From contig CALDOI010000191.1 in the NCBI GenBank assembly GCA_937912115.1, positions 1 through 64,000 of the forward strand: a stretch of DNA of 64,000 bases, read 5' to 3'. Positions 24,745-33,009 of the stretch are shown here, in pieces. Origin of the DNA: an uncultured Bacteroidota bacterium. Its GTDB lineage: Bacteria; Bacteroidota; Bacteroidia; Bacteroidales; F082. The translations under genes and the position numbers were made by a program. How positions within the stretch are numbered: the stretch's first letter is position 1; each line of letters begins with the position of its first letter. Under the pieces are notes generated by a model. The model had not been told where the DNA came from and did no database searches. It worked only from the letters and a program-made list of their open reading frames with translations.

Positions 24745-27429
24745 ATGACTAAAAAAGGCATCATTCAAATTGGAATTATTGCTACAATAATTATTGTTGT
24801 AGCTACCTGGTATTTGATTGAACATATTGGTAAGGTTGATGGAGAACCACTTGATATTATCCCGGCAAATGCAGCCATAGTTATCGAAATCGACGATCCT
24901 ATAACTACCTATTCTAAACTTATTAAGAACAATTCCATTTGGAACAAAATAGTGCAAGTACATGATATTAGCGTTTTAAGAGATAATCTTATCTCATTGG
25001 ACACGCTTTTAGTTGATAATTTAGAGTATTATAACTTACTATGGAATAGCGCTTTAACAATTGCAATATATCACGATTCTATTGTTGGTGCGGAAACTTT
25101 AATTCTCTCTAAAATTGAAAATAATCCTAATATTATGGGATTAAAAAGAATGCTTAGTGCAAAACTTGGAAGAGATTATGGAGTGCTGGATATAGCAGGA
25201 ATACGTGATGGTTTTAAAATTGTTGATGCCGAACGAAACCAAACCAGTTATTTTGCGATTGTTGATGGTGTTTTTGTTTATTCTTCGTCATTGAAGTTAT
25301 TATCACGATTAATTGATACATATAAGGGATCGATTGGGAATTTAAAAGATGATGCTTCATTTGTTAAGTTACAGCAAACTAGTAGCTCAAAAGCTCAGGC
25401 AAGGGTTTTTATTAAGTATAAAGAACTCTCAAAACTACTTAGTCCATATATTGTTGCTGACGAATTAGTTGCATTGAACTGGTTGGGAAATTTCGCAAGC
25501 TGGACAGAGATTGATATGTTGTTAAAAAACAATGAATTGATATTTTCCGGATTTACAATCGCTGATTCACACGAAAAACACTTAACGTTATTTCATGATC
25601 AGCAGGCTGTTAAAATCGAAGCTATTAATATACTGCCTTATAATACTAATACACTACTATGGATTGGGGTATCAGACTTTAGTTCCTATTTTTATAATAG
25701 TATAACAGGGTCAGATGCCAAAAGCATTTCTGCAGAAATTAAATTTGATATTGACAAACTTTTGACTTTATTTGGCAATGAGCTTGTATTTGCCTCAAAT
25801 GCTGAGTCGGTTGGAGGAGTTGCAAATGGATCATGGTTTGCTGTAAAGATCTCTGATATTAAGGAGGCAAAGTATGATTTTGGTTCTATCGCACGAATTC
25901 ATGTAAATTCTAGAACTTCAAGATATGAAGGTTATACTATTGGAAAAATTAATAAAACCGACTTCATTCCACTTATTTTTGGAGATGCCTTTTCAACTAT
26001 TAAACAAAACTATTACACATTCGTTGGAGATTATGTTGTTTTTGCTAATTCAGAAAATTCATTAATAAATTTGATAGGATATATTGAAACAGGTAAAACT
26101 CTTGATCTAAACGATAATTTCAAGAATTTCTCCGATAATATATCAACCAAATCAAATTTACTTGTTTATTTGAAACCCGGGGATCTTAGTCAGAGATTTG
26201 GTCAATTTTTTAACCAAACTGTTTCCAGAGAATTAGAACTAAATAAAAAAGTCGTGTCCTCATTTCAGGGGTTATCTTTTCAGCTAACTTCGGGCAATCC
26301 ACTGTACTTTACAAATATTTACACAAATCATTCAGGAGTTCATCATGAGGAAAATTTAGCACTGTGGAAAGTTAAGCTTGATGATGAAATAGTCTGGGAA
26401 CCAACTATAGTATCTGATCATCAATCACACAAGCAAAATATTATTGTTTTCGATAAACAGGACAATATGTATTTGATTGATCCAGATGGAAGAATATTGT
26501 GGAAGAAGAAGCTTGATGCTACACCAGTTGGCGAAATATTTGAAGTAGATTATTACAAAAATGAAAAAATTCAATACCTTTTTAATACAGGTAATTATAT
26601 TTATTTAATCGATAAAAATGGGAATAGTGTAAAGGGTTATCCCAAAAAACTTCATTCAAAAGCAACCAATGGGATAGTTGTTTTTGATTATCTGGGGAAT
26701 AAGGATTATCGATTATTGATTGCTCAGGCAGATAAAAGAGTCTACAATTATTCTATTGAGGGAGATGAGATAAGAGGTTGGTCGAAACCAAGAACTTCAA
26801 ATATTGTAATTGATCCGGTAACACGACTATTGGCCAATAAAAAGGATTATATAATTATTACAGATATTGAAAATGAGATAAAGATAGTTAATAGAAAAGG
26901 GAATAGGAGAATTAAAATATCAGGCAATCTTAAAAAAGCAAAAAACTCCGATTATTATGTAAATCGCACAAACAGCAAAGGCATATTAATTACAACCGAT
27001 CAGCAAGGAAAGCTTGTATATGTTTCTTCTTCCGGCAAACTAAACTATACCGACTTTGGCAAATTCAGTCCCGAGCATTTTTTCCTTTACGAGGACTTCA
27101 ATGGTGATGGATCGATTGATTTTATTTATATAGATGATAGTAAATTGACAGTGTTCGATAGGTTTAAAAAAGTATTGTTTAGTTATGATTTTGGTTCGAT
27201 AATATCGATCAAGCCATCATTTTTTACTTTGGGGAATAAGCATCATGTACTAGGTGTTGTGGCCGATATGGAAAAAACGATTTACCTATTTGATAGCAAG
27301 GGTAATATAATTATCAGCAAGGGGCTTGTTGGAGAAACTCCTTTTACCGTTGGCAATCTCGAAGGCAATAATAAAATAAATCTCGTGTCGGCTGCTGGTA
27401 GCACGCTATATAATTATAGGTTGAGATAA
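24745..27429 (+). CDS. Large membrane-anchored DUF3352-like protein with C-terminal beta-propeller
   Basis: The 894-residue product starts with a membrane anchor (about residues 8-27) followed by IPANAAIVIEIDDPI, a DUF3352-like opening. The first ~530 residues form repeated beta-alpha units with no catalytic motif. From about residue 560 there are seven strand-turn-strand repeats of the type DPDGRILWKKKL, DKNGNSVKGYPKKL, IEGDEIRGWSKP, NRKGNRRIKI, SSSGKLNYTD, DRFKKVLFSYDF and DSKGNIIISKG, which suggests a seven-bladed propeller, with an EDFNGDGSIDFIYID calcium-type loop. It is probably a periplasmic binding or scaffold protein. It is monocistronic. Confidence 0.75.
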   Translation: MTKKGIIQIGIIATIIIVVATWYLIEHIGKVDGEPLDIIPANAAIVIEIDDPITTYSKLIKNNSIWNKIVQVHDISVLRDNLISLDTLLVDNLEYYNLLWNSALTIAIYHDSIVGAETLILSKIENNPNIMGLKRMLSAKLGRDYGVLDIAGIRDGFKIVDAERNQTSYFAIVDGVFVYSSSLKLLSRLIDTYKGSIGNLKDDASFVKLQQTSSSKAQARVFIKYKELSKLLSPYIVADELVALNWLGNFASWTEIDMLLKNNELIFSGFTIADSHEKHLTLFHDQQAVKIEAINILPYNTNTLLWIGVSDFSSYFYNSITGSDAKSISAEIKFDIDKLLTLFGNELVFASNAESVGGVANGSWFAVKISDIKEAKYDFGSIARIHVNSRTSRYEGYTIGKINKTDFIPLIFGDAFSTIKQNYYTFVGDYVVFANSENSLINLIGYIETGKTLDLNDNFKNFSDNISTKSNLLVYLKPGDLSQRFGQFFNQTVSRELELNKKVVSSFQGLSFQLTSGNPLYFTNIYTNHSGVHHEENLALWKVKLDDEIVWEPTIVSDHQSHKQNIIVFDKQDNMYLIDPDGRILWKKKLDATPVGEIFEVDYYKNEKIQYLFNTGNYIYLIDKNGNSVKGYPKKLHSKATNGIVVFDYLGNKDYRLLIAQADKRVYNYSIEGDEIRGWSKPRTSNIVIDPVTRLLANKKDYIIITDIENEIKIVNRKGNRRIKISGNLKKAKNSDYYVNRTNSKGILITTDQQGKLVYVSSSGKLNYTDFGKFSPEHFFLYEDFNGDGSIDFIYIDDSKLTVFDRFKKVLFSYDFGSIISIKPSFFTLGNKHHVLGVVADMEKTIYLFDSKGNIIISKGLVGETPFTVGNLEGNNKINLVSAAGSTLYNYRLR

Positions 27430-27525
27430 TTAGTAGTTCGGAATTATCAACTATTAATGGAGGAAAGGAAGATTGGAAGGATGGATGTTGTTTGACCAAT
27501 TATCCAATGTCCAATGACTAATTAT

Positions 27526-27951
27526 CTAATTAACAGCTACCAAATACATAGCACTTTCATCATTCTCATTTATCATAACAATGCTGGAGGCTTTATCGTT
27601 CGAATCTTTTTGAATTAGGATTTTAAAAACACCATCACTACTTATGTCAATTATGGGACTATAATTGCTTTTGCTCATGATTTTGTCGAATTTATTTTTG
27701 AATTTCATATACTTTGCGTTGTTGATATTTCCCTTATAATTAAGTATATAAATATCTTTGATGTTATTAAGTAGCTCGAAAAAACCACTGTCAAAATCAA
27801 AATCGAAATCAGCATCGGATGTGCCAATACTTAGGTCAAAACCACTTACGTTTTCGTATTCCATAAATAGTTTTTTCATTTCCTTATTTTGCGAAAAAAG
27901 ATAAGTAGGAACAATAGTTATCAGGATTATTATAAAAATTAATTTTCTCAT
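27526..27951 (-). CDS. DUF4252-type secreted protein
   Basis: From ATG 27951 the product has 141 residues: a signal peptide (ending TYLFSQN), then the short beta-alpha domain of the DUF4252 kind (LFMEYENVSGFDLSIG, FFELLNNIKDIYILNY, SIVMINENDESAMYLVAV). The domain is small and has no catalytic residues. An upstream TTG at 28014 lies in the intergenic palindrome region and is not used here. It is the last gene of the sigma/anti-sigma cassette and resembles the 178-residue protein just upstream, so it looks like a diverged duplicate. The function is unknown. Confidence 0.72.
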   Translation of the reverse strand: MRKLIFIIILITIVPTYLFSQNKEMKKLFMEYENVSGFDLSIGTSDADFDFDFDSGFFELLNNIKDIYILNYKGNINNAKYMKFKNKFDKIMSKSNYSPIIDISSDGVFKILIQKDSNDKASSIVMINENDESAMYLVAVN

Positions 27952-28000
27952 TTTATTATATTTTAATTTGTGCGATTTTAATTGGCGTGAGTTTTCAAAT

Positions 28001-28039
28001 AAGCACAGATACACAAATTAATCTGTGAATCTGTGGCTT
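28001..28039. repeat. Imperfect 39-bp palindrome (AAGCACAGAT type)
   Basis: AAGCACAGATACACAAATT (28001-28019) pairs imperfectly with AATCTGTGAATCTGTGGCTT. It lies between the two DUF4252 genes. Similar AAGCCACAGATTCACAGATT hairpins are scattered in Bacteroidota genomes as intergenic repeats, so a REP-like element is likely; a role in mRNA stability between the two genes is possible. Confidence 0.6.
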
Positions 28040-28062
28040 CTTTTCAGTTATTGCCTTGTTTA

Positions 28063-28599
28063 TTAATCATGTATTTTTTCAAGATTTTCCATTCCTTTCA
28101 TGTCGAGTGAGCTGCCAATTTTGGAAATCGAATTCATGTCTAAATCACCAATCATGCTCATCACCAGAACTTCACCCTCGCTTTTTACAATCATCAGTAA
28201 TTCAGAAATCCGATTTTTGCCTTCTTTTTTTATAAGGAATTTAATATCACTATCGCTGTCATTAATTGTCATTAATTCGGTGTAATCACCCAGAGGCAAA
28301 AATTTCTTAATATCGTTATAGAAGTTTGCTACGCTTTTGCCTTCCGGGTTTTCGTAGACCAGCATTTTCAATCCTGCCAATTGCTCCATTACATTTTGGG
28401 CATCTTTGACTTCTTCGGCACTATCACTCATATCAATTGAGCTTAGGAGTCTAAACATTTCAGGCGAAATATTTATGCTGGTAACTCCTTCTTTGCCTGC
28501 ATATTTTTCATAGAGTTTGTTAAAATCATCTTGTGCCATCATTGTAGCAGGAAGCATTGTAAAGATAATTGCTAATACTTTGATTAATTGTGTTTTCAT
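28063..28599 (-). CDS. DUF4252 protein
   Basis: The 178-residue product has a signal peptide (ending TMMAQDD) and a DUF4252 domain: FNKLYEKYAGKEGVTSINIS, FRLLSSIDM, LAGLKMLVYENPEG, LMTINDSDSDIKFLIKK and LLMIVKSEGEVLVMSMIGD. Members are small exported proteins of unknown role that often sit behind ECF sigma and anti-sigma genes. It begins 36 bases after the anti-sigma stop, and the neighbouring DUF4252 gene follows after a palindrome. The cassette arrangement suggests an envelope sensor or target of the sigma system. Confidence 0.85.
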   Translation of the reverse strand: MKTQLIKVLAIIFTMLPATMMAQDDFNKLYEKYAGKEGVTSINISPEMFRLLSSIDMSDSAEEVKDAQNVMEQLAGLKMLVYENPEGKSVANFYNDIKKFLPLGDYTELMTINDSDSDIKFLIKKEGKNRISELLMIVKSEGEVLVMSMIGDLDMNSISKIGSSLDMKGMENLEKIHD

Positions 28600-28635
28600 G
28601 ATATTATTATTTTAGTTGCGATTTATGTTTCGTTA

Positions 28636-29229
28636 TTATGATTTTCCTGATTTTACTGTAACTTTTGTCATCGATTTAAGTAACTCACCAGTTTCATTTA
28701 ATTTGTTGATTTTTTGTACTTGTTTAATTGCATCCGTTGCTTTAGTAACTTTTTTTGTATTCTCTAAGCCAGTCTCAATTTTTTTCATTGATGTAGCTGC
28801 AGGTATTACGCCTTTTTGTACATTACCAGATACTTTTTGTAGTGCCTTCTTTGTTTCTGCAAAGGCAATTTGAGGATCATTAACTGTTCCGTAAACTTCT
28901 GTAGAGCCTAATATATTTGAGCCTACCCAAATGGTAATCAGGATAAGTGAAGCTGCAGCAATTCCCGAAAGTATTCTATTGATATTGAAACGAGCGATTT
29001 TTGTTGGTTCCGATGCGGAGAGTTTCTCCAATAATTTTTCATCGAACGACTCATCCAACATTTTCTCATCATTAAAAAGGATGTTCAAAGCATTAATTTG
29101 AATTTTGACTTCAGCATACTTTGGATCATTATTGTTTTTCAAAAAAACAAAAAGTGATTCTTCTTCTTCAAGCGATAGATTCCCTTCATAATACCTATCT
29201 ATCAATGCATTAATATCTTGATTGTTCAT
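28636..29229 (-). CDS. Probable anti-sigma factor (membrane protein without zinc motif)
   Basis: The 197-residue protein has an N-terminal cytoplasmic part with NALIDRYYEGNLSLEEEESL, a pattern found in Bacteroidota anti-sigma or sigma-regulatory proteins, one membrane helix at about residues 86-108 and a Lys-rich periplasmic tail (KKALQKVSGNVQKG, VTKATDAIKQVQKINKL). No zinc-binding H-x3-C-x2-C motif is present; the protein contains no cysteine. The start ATG overlaps the end of the sigma gene by 20 bases, so they are translationally coupled. It probably holds the sigma factor at the membrane until a signal releases it. Confidence 0.78.
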   Translation of the reverse strand: MNNQDINALIDRYYEGNLSLEEEESLFVFLKNNNDPKYAEVKIQINALNILFNDEKMLDESFDEKLLEKLSASEPTKIARFNINRILSGIAAASLILITIWVGSNILGSTEVYGTVNDPQIAFAETKKALQKVSGNVQKGVIPAATSMKKIETGLENTKKVTKATDAIKQVQKINKLNETGELLKSMTKVTVKSGKS

Positions 29230-29725
29230 AATGCTGTAGTTTTAAAATAGTTTCTTTAATTCTTTTTCTTCCTCTCGATAGGTTCACCCTAAGATAATTC
29301 ATATCCCATCCTGTTATCTGCAAAATTTCTTCAAAATTATATCCTTCAACATCCCTTAGATGAACAATTGTTCTTTGTTGCTCAGGAAGTAGTTGCATAA
29401 CTTCTTTAACTTTTTTTACCAAATCGGCTTGCTCAAGTGATTTGTATGGTGATGAATTAGATTGTTTTGTTATATCTTCATTTAGAGTTAGAAAACGGTT
29501 TCGTTTGCTCTTGAGTTTATCCAAACAATGATTTCGAGTCACTGTCATCATAAATGCTTTAATATTTTTGAGATTAGCCATTTTTTCCTGTGTATTCCAA
29601 ATCTTGACAAAAACCTCCTGAACAGCATCTTCAGCATCATCACGGTTGTTCAACAAGCTCAACGATAGTCTGAACATTCTGTTCTTCAGCGGTAATAAGT
29701 TTATTTTAAACTCTTTTATTGTCAT
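29210..29725 (-). CDS. ECF RNA polymerase sigma factor
   Basis: The 171-residue protein has sigma region 2 (RLSLSLLNNRDDAEDAVQEV, residues 18-37, followed by FVKIW and KAFMMTVTRNHCLDKLKS) and region 4 (LPEQQRTIVHLRDVEGYNFE, ITGWDMNYLRVNLSRGRKRI). The length and the lack of region 3 show a group IV (ECF) sigma factor. It is the first gene of the cassette with the anti-sigma and two DUF4252 genes, and it probably regulates its own operon. Which promoter it recognises was not seen. The divergent exbB gene is 370 bases away. Confidence 0.92.
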   Translation of the reverse strand: MTIKEFKINLLPLKNRMFRLSLSLLNNRDDAEDAVQEVFVKIWNTQEKMANLKNIKAFMMTVTRNHCLDKLKSKRNRFLTLNEDITKQSNSSPYKSLEQADLVKKVKEVMQLLPEQQRTIVHLRDVEGYNFEEILQITGWDMNYLRVNLSRGRKRIKETILKLQHYEQSRY

Positions 29726-30095
29726 TGTATCTACTAAGACGAATTAGCTGTTGTGAAATTACACTTTATATGGAAATTATTTGGTTTTGGGTATTGAGTT
29801 GAGTGTTTTGGGTTGTTAGGACGGGGTTATATGGGTATAGGGTATAATGGTATGGGGTATGAAGTAGTCCATTTTATACCCCCTATACCTTTATATCCAT
29901 TATACCCAATATCCCCATTAAAAGGATATTTATAAATCTTGGTTTTAATTTTCTTCTATGTTAATCTATAATAAATGGGGCGAAATTTAGTTAGTATTAA
30001 CACAAATATGTTTAAAAGAAATAATACACAAATTAGCTACTCATCAATATCAAAGTAAATTTACCAAAGTTATAAACTATAGAAATCATTTGCCA
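29726..30095. other. Intergenic region with a GGTATA-type palindrome
   Basis: This 370-base gap separates the sigma cassette (minus) from the exbB operon (plus). It contains the 94-base palindrome at 29823-29916 described separately, and otherwise only AT-rich sequence. No short gene or RNA is convincing. A direct repeat of TTTTGGGTATTGAG/TTTTGGGTTGTTAG type occurs at 29785-29818. Confidence 0.5.
29823..29916. repeat. 94-bp imperfect palindrome of GGGTATA units
   Basis: The left arm (29823-29860) is built of GGGTATA-like units, and the right arm (29876-29916) of TATACCC units. The inner part pairs as GGTATGGGGTAT with ATACCCCCTATACC with a two-base bulge, and the outer part as GGGTATAGGGTATAAT with ATTATACCCAATATCCCC with some mismatches. 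The RNA would form a long hairpin with a 15-base loop. It could be a terminator between divergent genes, a REP-like element or a sigma-linked regulatory site; the last is speculative. Confidence 0.6.
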
Positions 30096-30791
30096 ATGAC
30101 AACAGGAATAATATTACAGATTCAGGAAGCTGCAAATTTGTTAACCGGTACAAATCCGGATGATGAAATAACACTACCAATTATCGACCTTGTAATGAAA
30201 GGTGGCTGGATAATGGGTATCATTGGAGTGCTTTCCGTTATTGCGGTTTATATTTTTATTGAAAGATTTTTTATAATCGGCAGAGCTAAGAAAGAGGATA
30301 AAGGATTTATGAATAATATCAGAACCTATATTCAGGATGGAAAACTAGAGTCAGCACAAGCGCTATGTCTTACAAATAACTCACCAATCGGGAGGATGAT
30401 AAGCAAGGGGTTGTCAAGGATTGGCAGACCACTTGGTGATATTAATGCCGCAATTGAGAATACAGGTAAACTTGAAGTGTCGAGGCTTGAGAAAAATGTA
30501 GCCGGACTCGCAACTATTGCTGGTGCTGCTCCAATGCTTGGGTTTTTAGGAACAGTTATTGGAATGATTAGAGCATTCTATGATATGTCGATGGCGGGCA
30601 ATAATATTAATATTGAATTATTATCAAGGGGTATATATCAGGCAATGATAACTACCGTTGGTGGACTTGTTGTTGGTATTACAGCTTATATTTTTTATAA
30701 TATAATTGTTTCCCGAATTCAGTCGGTAGTTTATAAACTTGAAATTAATGCTACTGAGTTTATGGATATGCTTCATGAACCAGCTAAATAG
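30096..30791 (+). CDS. exbB: ExbB/TolQ/MotA-family proton channel protein
   Basis: The 231-residue protein has three membrane helices at about 33-53, 143-165 and 183-207, with the family motifs GLATIAGAAPMLGFLGTVIG and GIYQAMITTVGGLVVGITAY. The N-terminal ~30 residues before the first helix are a family extension in Bacteroidota. ExbB forms the proton channel that, with ExbD, energises TonB. The frame opens with TTG at 30090, but ATG 30096 is chosen because it is six bases further and needs no unusual start. exbD and tonB follow on the same strand. Confidence 0.9.
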   Translation: MTTGIILQIQEAANLLTGTNPDDEITLPIIDLVMKGGWIMGIIGVLSVIAVYIFIERFFIIGRAKKEDKGFMNNIRTYIQDGKLESAQALCLTNNSPIGRMISKGLSRIGRPLGDINAAIENTGKLEVSRLEKNVAGLATIAGAAPMLGFLGTVIGMIRAFYDMSMAGNNINIELLSRGIYQAMITTVGGLVVGITAYIFYNIIVSRIQSVVYKLEINATEFMDMLHEPAK

Positions 30792-30857
30792 TGGCTTGGT
30801 GCTATCATAAACCCAATTAGTATTGTAAATTCATTTTAAATTAAAGAAGAAAACAGT

Positions 30858-31271
30858 ATGGCAATACAAATGCGAAATAAACGTGATACTAATTTCAGCA
30901 TGTCATCCATGTCGGATATGGTATTTCTGTTGTTGATATTTTTTATGTTGACTTCAACATTAGTTGCTCCCAACGCTATTAAATTACTATTGCCCAATAG
31001 CAACAGCAAAACGATGTCGAAGCAAACCGTAACTGTTTATATAAATAAAGCAAGGAGTATCTATGTGGAGGATCGTAAAGTTGAGCCTGCAAATCTGGAA
31101 AATATTCTTTACGGACTTATTCGAAACGAGCAATCAGCCTCAGTAGTATTACGCTCCGACAAAACTGCACCGGTACAAGATATTGTTGTTGTTATTGATG
31201 CAGTAAATGAAATAAACAATAAACACAACACCGAACATAAAGTAATTTTGGCAACCAAGCCAAAACGATAG
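30858..31271 (+). CDS. exbD: ExbD/TolR-family protein
   Basis: The 137-residue protein has a short cytoplasmic start, one membrane helix at about 19-38 with the essential acidic residue Asp20 in SSMSDMVFLLLIFFML, and a periplasmic domain with IKLLLPNSNSK and ASVVLRSDKTAPVQDIVVVI. It is ExbD of the ExbB-ExbD-TonB system, and Asp20 is the proton-carrying residue. It starts 67 bases after the exbB stop and 39 bases before tonB, so the three are one operon. Confidence 0.9.
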   Translation: MAIQMRNKRDTNFSMSSMSDMVFLLLIFFMLTSTLVAPNAIKLLLPNSNSKTMSKQTVTVYINKARSIYVEDRKVEPANLENILYGLIRNEQSASVVLRSDKTAPVQDIVVVIDAVNEINNKHNTEHKVILATKPKR

Positions 31272-31309
31272 TTTTCGATAGATAAGAAAGTATATAGGTA
31301 TCAGGGAAA

Positions 31310-32221
31310 ATGAAATTGGATAAAGACAGACGAAGAGGTTTAATAGGGACAGTATTAGTGCATTTGATACTGCTTGTGTTTTTATTGCTTGTTGCTTTAC
31401 GAACCCCATTACCATTACCTGGTGAAGAGGGCGTTGAGGTTAATCTTGGTTATGATGATCAGGGTTTTGGTAATATACAAAGCGATGTTCCACCTCCAAA
31501 GGCTGAGCCAGTTCCTGTTCAGGAGAGGATTGTTCAGCCAACTCCCGAACCTGAGCCCGAGCCTGAACCTGAGGTTGTTGAAGAAGAAATTATAACTCAG
31601 GATATTGAAGAAGCTCCGGTAATAGAAGAAGAGGTTATTGAAAAGGAGCCCGAGAAAGAAATAGAAGAGAAACCCAAGGAAGAACAAGAACCCATAAAGG
31701 AGGAAGTTGTTGAAGAAAAACCCATTGAAGAAATAGTTGATTCTGTTTTTGTTCAGGCTGAAGCGGTTGAAGAAGTTGTTGTGGAAGAACCAAAACCGGT
31801 TGTAAATACCAGAGCCCTTTATACAGGAAGCACATCCGATTCACAAGGTACAAACCAGGGAATTACCGAGGGTGCCGGCGACCAGGGAAAACCCCATGGT
31901 TATAAAGACAGTGATAAATATGATGGTAAAGGCGGCTCCGGGGATGGAATCTCATTCTATCTTGGAGGCAGAGGATCGTTACATTTAGAACAACCAACTG
32001 CAAAATTTAAAGAACAAGGAACTGTTATTGTAAGTATTTGGGTTGATCAGGATGGAATTGTGAAAAAAGCTCAGGTGAGCGCTAAAGGAACAAATGTACT
32101 TGATCAAAATCTCCGTAAGATAGCAGTTGATGCCGCCTATAATTCAACCTTTGCCAAGGATAATAATGCTGCCGAATTACAACGTGGTACAATAACATAT
32201 AATTTTATTTTGATGAAGTAA
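31310..32221 (+). CDS. tonB: TonB-like energy transducer
   Basis: The 303-residue product has a cytoplasmic start rich in Lys and Arg (KLDKDRRRGLIGTVLVHL), one membrane helix at ~13-30, a Pro/Glu-rich spacer (residues ~60-165, with EPEPEPEPEV, EKEPEKEIEEKP and PKPVVNTRAL), and a C-terminal domain with GTVIVSIWVDQDGIVKKAQV and TITYNFILMK. It transfers proton-motive force from ExbBD to outer-membrane receptors. The long acidic spacer is more charged than the Pro-Lys/Pro-Glu spacer of E. coli TonB. The C-terminal domain is of the short TonB/TolA-like kind. A TonB-dependent receptor lies 1.9 kb downstream. Confidence 0.86.
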   Translation: MKLDKDRRRGLIGTVLVHLILLVFLLLVALRTPLPLPGEEGVEVNLGYDDQGFGNIQSDVPPPKAEPVPVQERIVQPTPEPEPEPEPEVVEEEIITQDIEEAPVIEEEVIEKEPEKEIEEKPKEEQEPIKEEVVEEKPIEEIVDSVFVQAEAVEEVVVEEPKPVVNTRALYTGSTSDSQGTNQGITEGAGDQGKPHGYKDSDKYDGKGGSGDGISFYLGGRGSLHLEQPTAKFKEQGTVIVSIWVDQDGIVKKAQVSAKGTNVLDQNLRKIAVDAAYNSTFAKDNNAAELQRGTITYNFILMK

Positions 32222-32473
32222 TTTATCAGCCCGGCCTTCCGGAGGTTATAAAGCTTTGAGTAGTATTATTTCTCAAAATGCAATAATTCAATTCTCAACC
32301 ATAAGTATTCTACTACACATAATTTAATATACATTTGAAATCTACCTTCTTTGACGGTGGATTCATTAATGTTTTTTTGCATCCTATCTACTTTCCAATT
32401 CCACTCCATCCCCAATTACCGAATAAACACCCCCACTCACCGAATTGTTATTTCACTGCCTCAGCATACACAA

Positions 32474-32481
32474 TATATTTG
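32474..32481 (+). promoter_or_regulatory. Promoter element TATATTTG of the PspC operon
   Basis: TATATTTG matches TAnnTTTG and lies 36 bases before the ATG 32518. A second match, TACATTTG at 32330-32337, would give a 180-base leader that includes a C-rich stretch (about 32395-32445). The gap 32222-32517 holds no other gene. Confidence 0.5.
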
Positions 32482-32517
32482 CTGAAAATTAAAACCAATA
32501 AACAAAAATTAATAGAT

Positions 32518-33009
32518 ATGGAAACTCAAAAAAGACTATACCGATCAGCATCCGACACGGTAATTGGTGGGGTAGCCGGCGGATTAGCAGATTATTTCAA
32601 CATCGATGTGGTACTAGCGAGAGTTATATTTGTGCTGCTTGCACTTTTTGGTGGAGGTGGAGTATTAATATACATCGTTATGTGGATAGTTGTCCCTGAA
32701 CAAAATAAACTCATTGATAGCTTTAATAGTAAATACAGCACTAAAGAAAAGACTGATGATGATGGAACCATAAAAAGCGAAACGCCAATAGCCGATGAAA
32801 TTATCAGGGCTAGAAATGCGAAAACTTCCAACACCGGACTAATTGCCGGAATTATTCTAATATTTGCCGGACTACTTTTTTTGGGTGATAGATTATTGCC
32901 CTGGTATAATATTACCGATCTTTGGCCACTGCTACTGGTAGTTGTTGGCGTGCTTTTGATAAAACCAGATATTTTTAAACCAACTAAAAAACAGACCAAT
33001 GAAATTTAG
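32518..33009 (+). CDS. PspC domain membrane protein
   Basis: From ATG 32518 the 163-residue protein starts METQKRLYRSASDTVIGGVAGG and continues LADYFNIDVVLARVIFVLLALFGGGG, which is the PspC domain with its membrane helix (residues ~38-58). A second part with membrane segments at about 104-120 and 125-142 follows, similar to the LiaI/LiaF N-terminus. PspC proteins take part in envelope-stress response. An upstream TTG-type open frame at 32335 is ignored because a promoter element lies inside it. The gene overlaps the next one by 11 bases. Confidence 0.85.
   Translation: METQKRLYRSASDTVIGGVAGGLADYFNIDVVLARVIFVLLALFGGGGVLIYIVMWIVVPEQNKLIDSFNSKYSTKEKTDDDGTIKSETPIADEIIRARNAKTSNTGLIAGIILIFAGLLFLGDRLLPWYNITDLWPLLLVVVGVLLIKPDIFKPTKKQTNEI

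Noticed and set aside
32335-32517. 61-residue N-terminal extension of the PspC protein
   Set aside because: It contains a promoter match and a C-rich segment, starts with TTG and is unlike PspC proteins.
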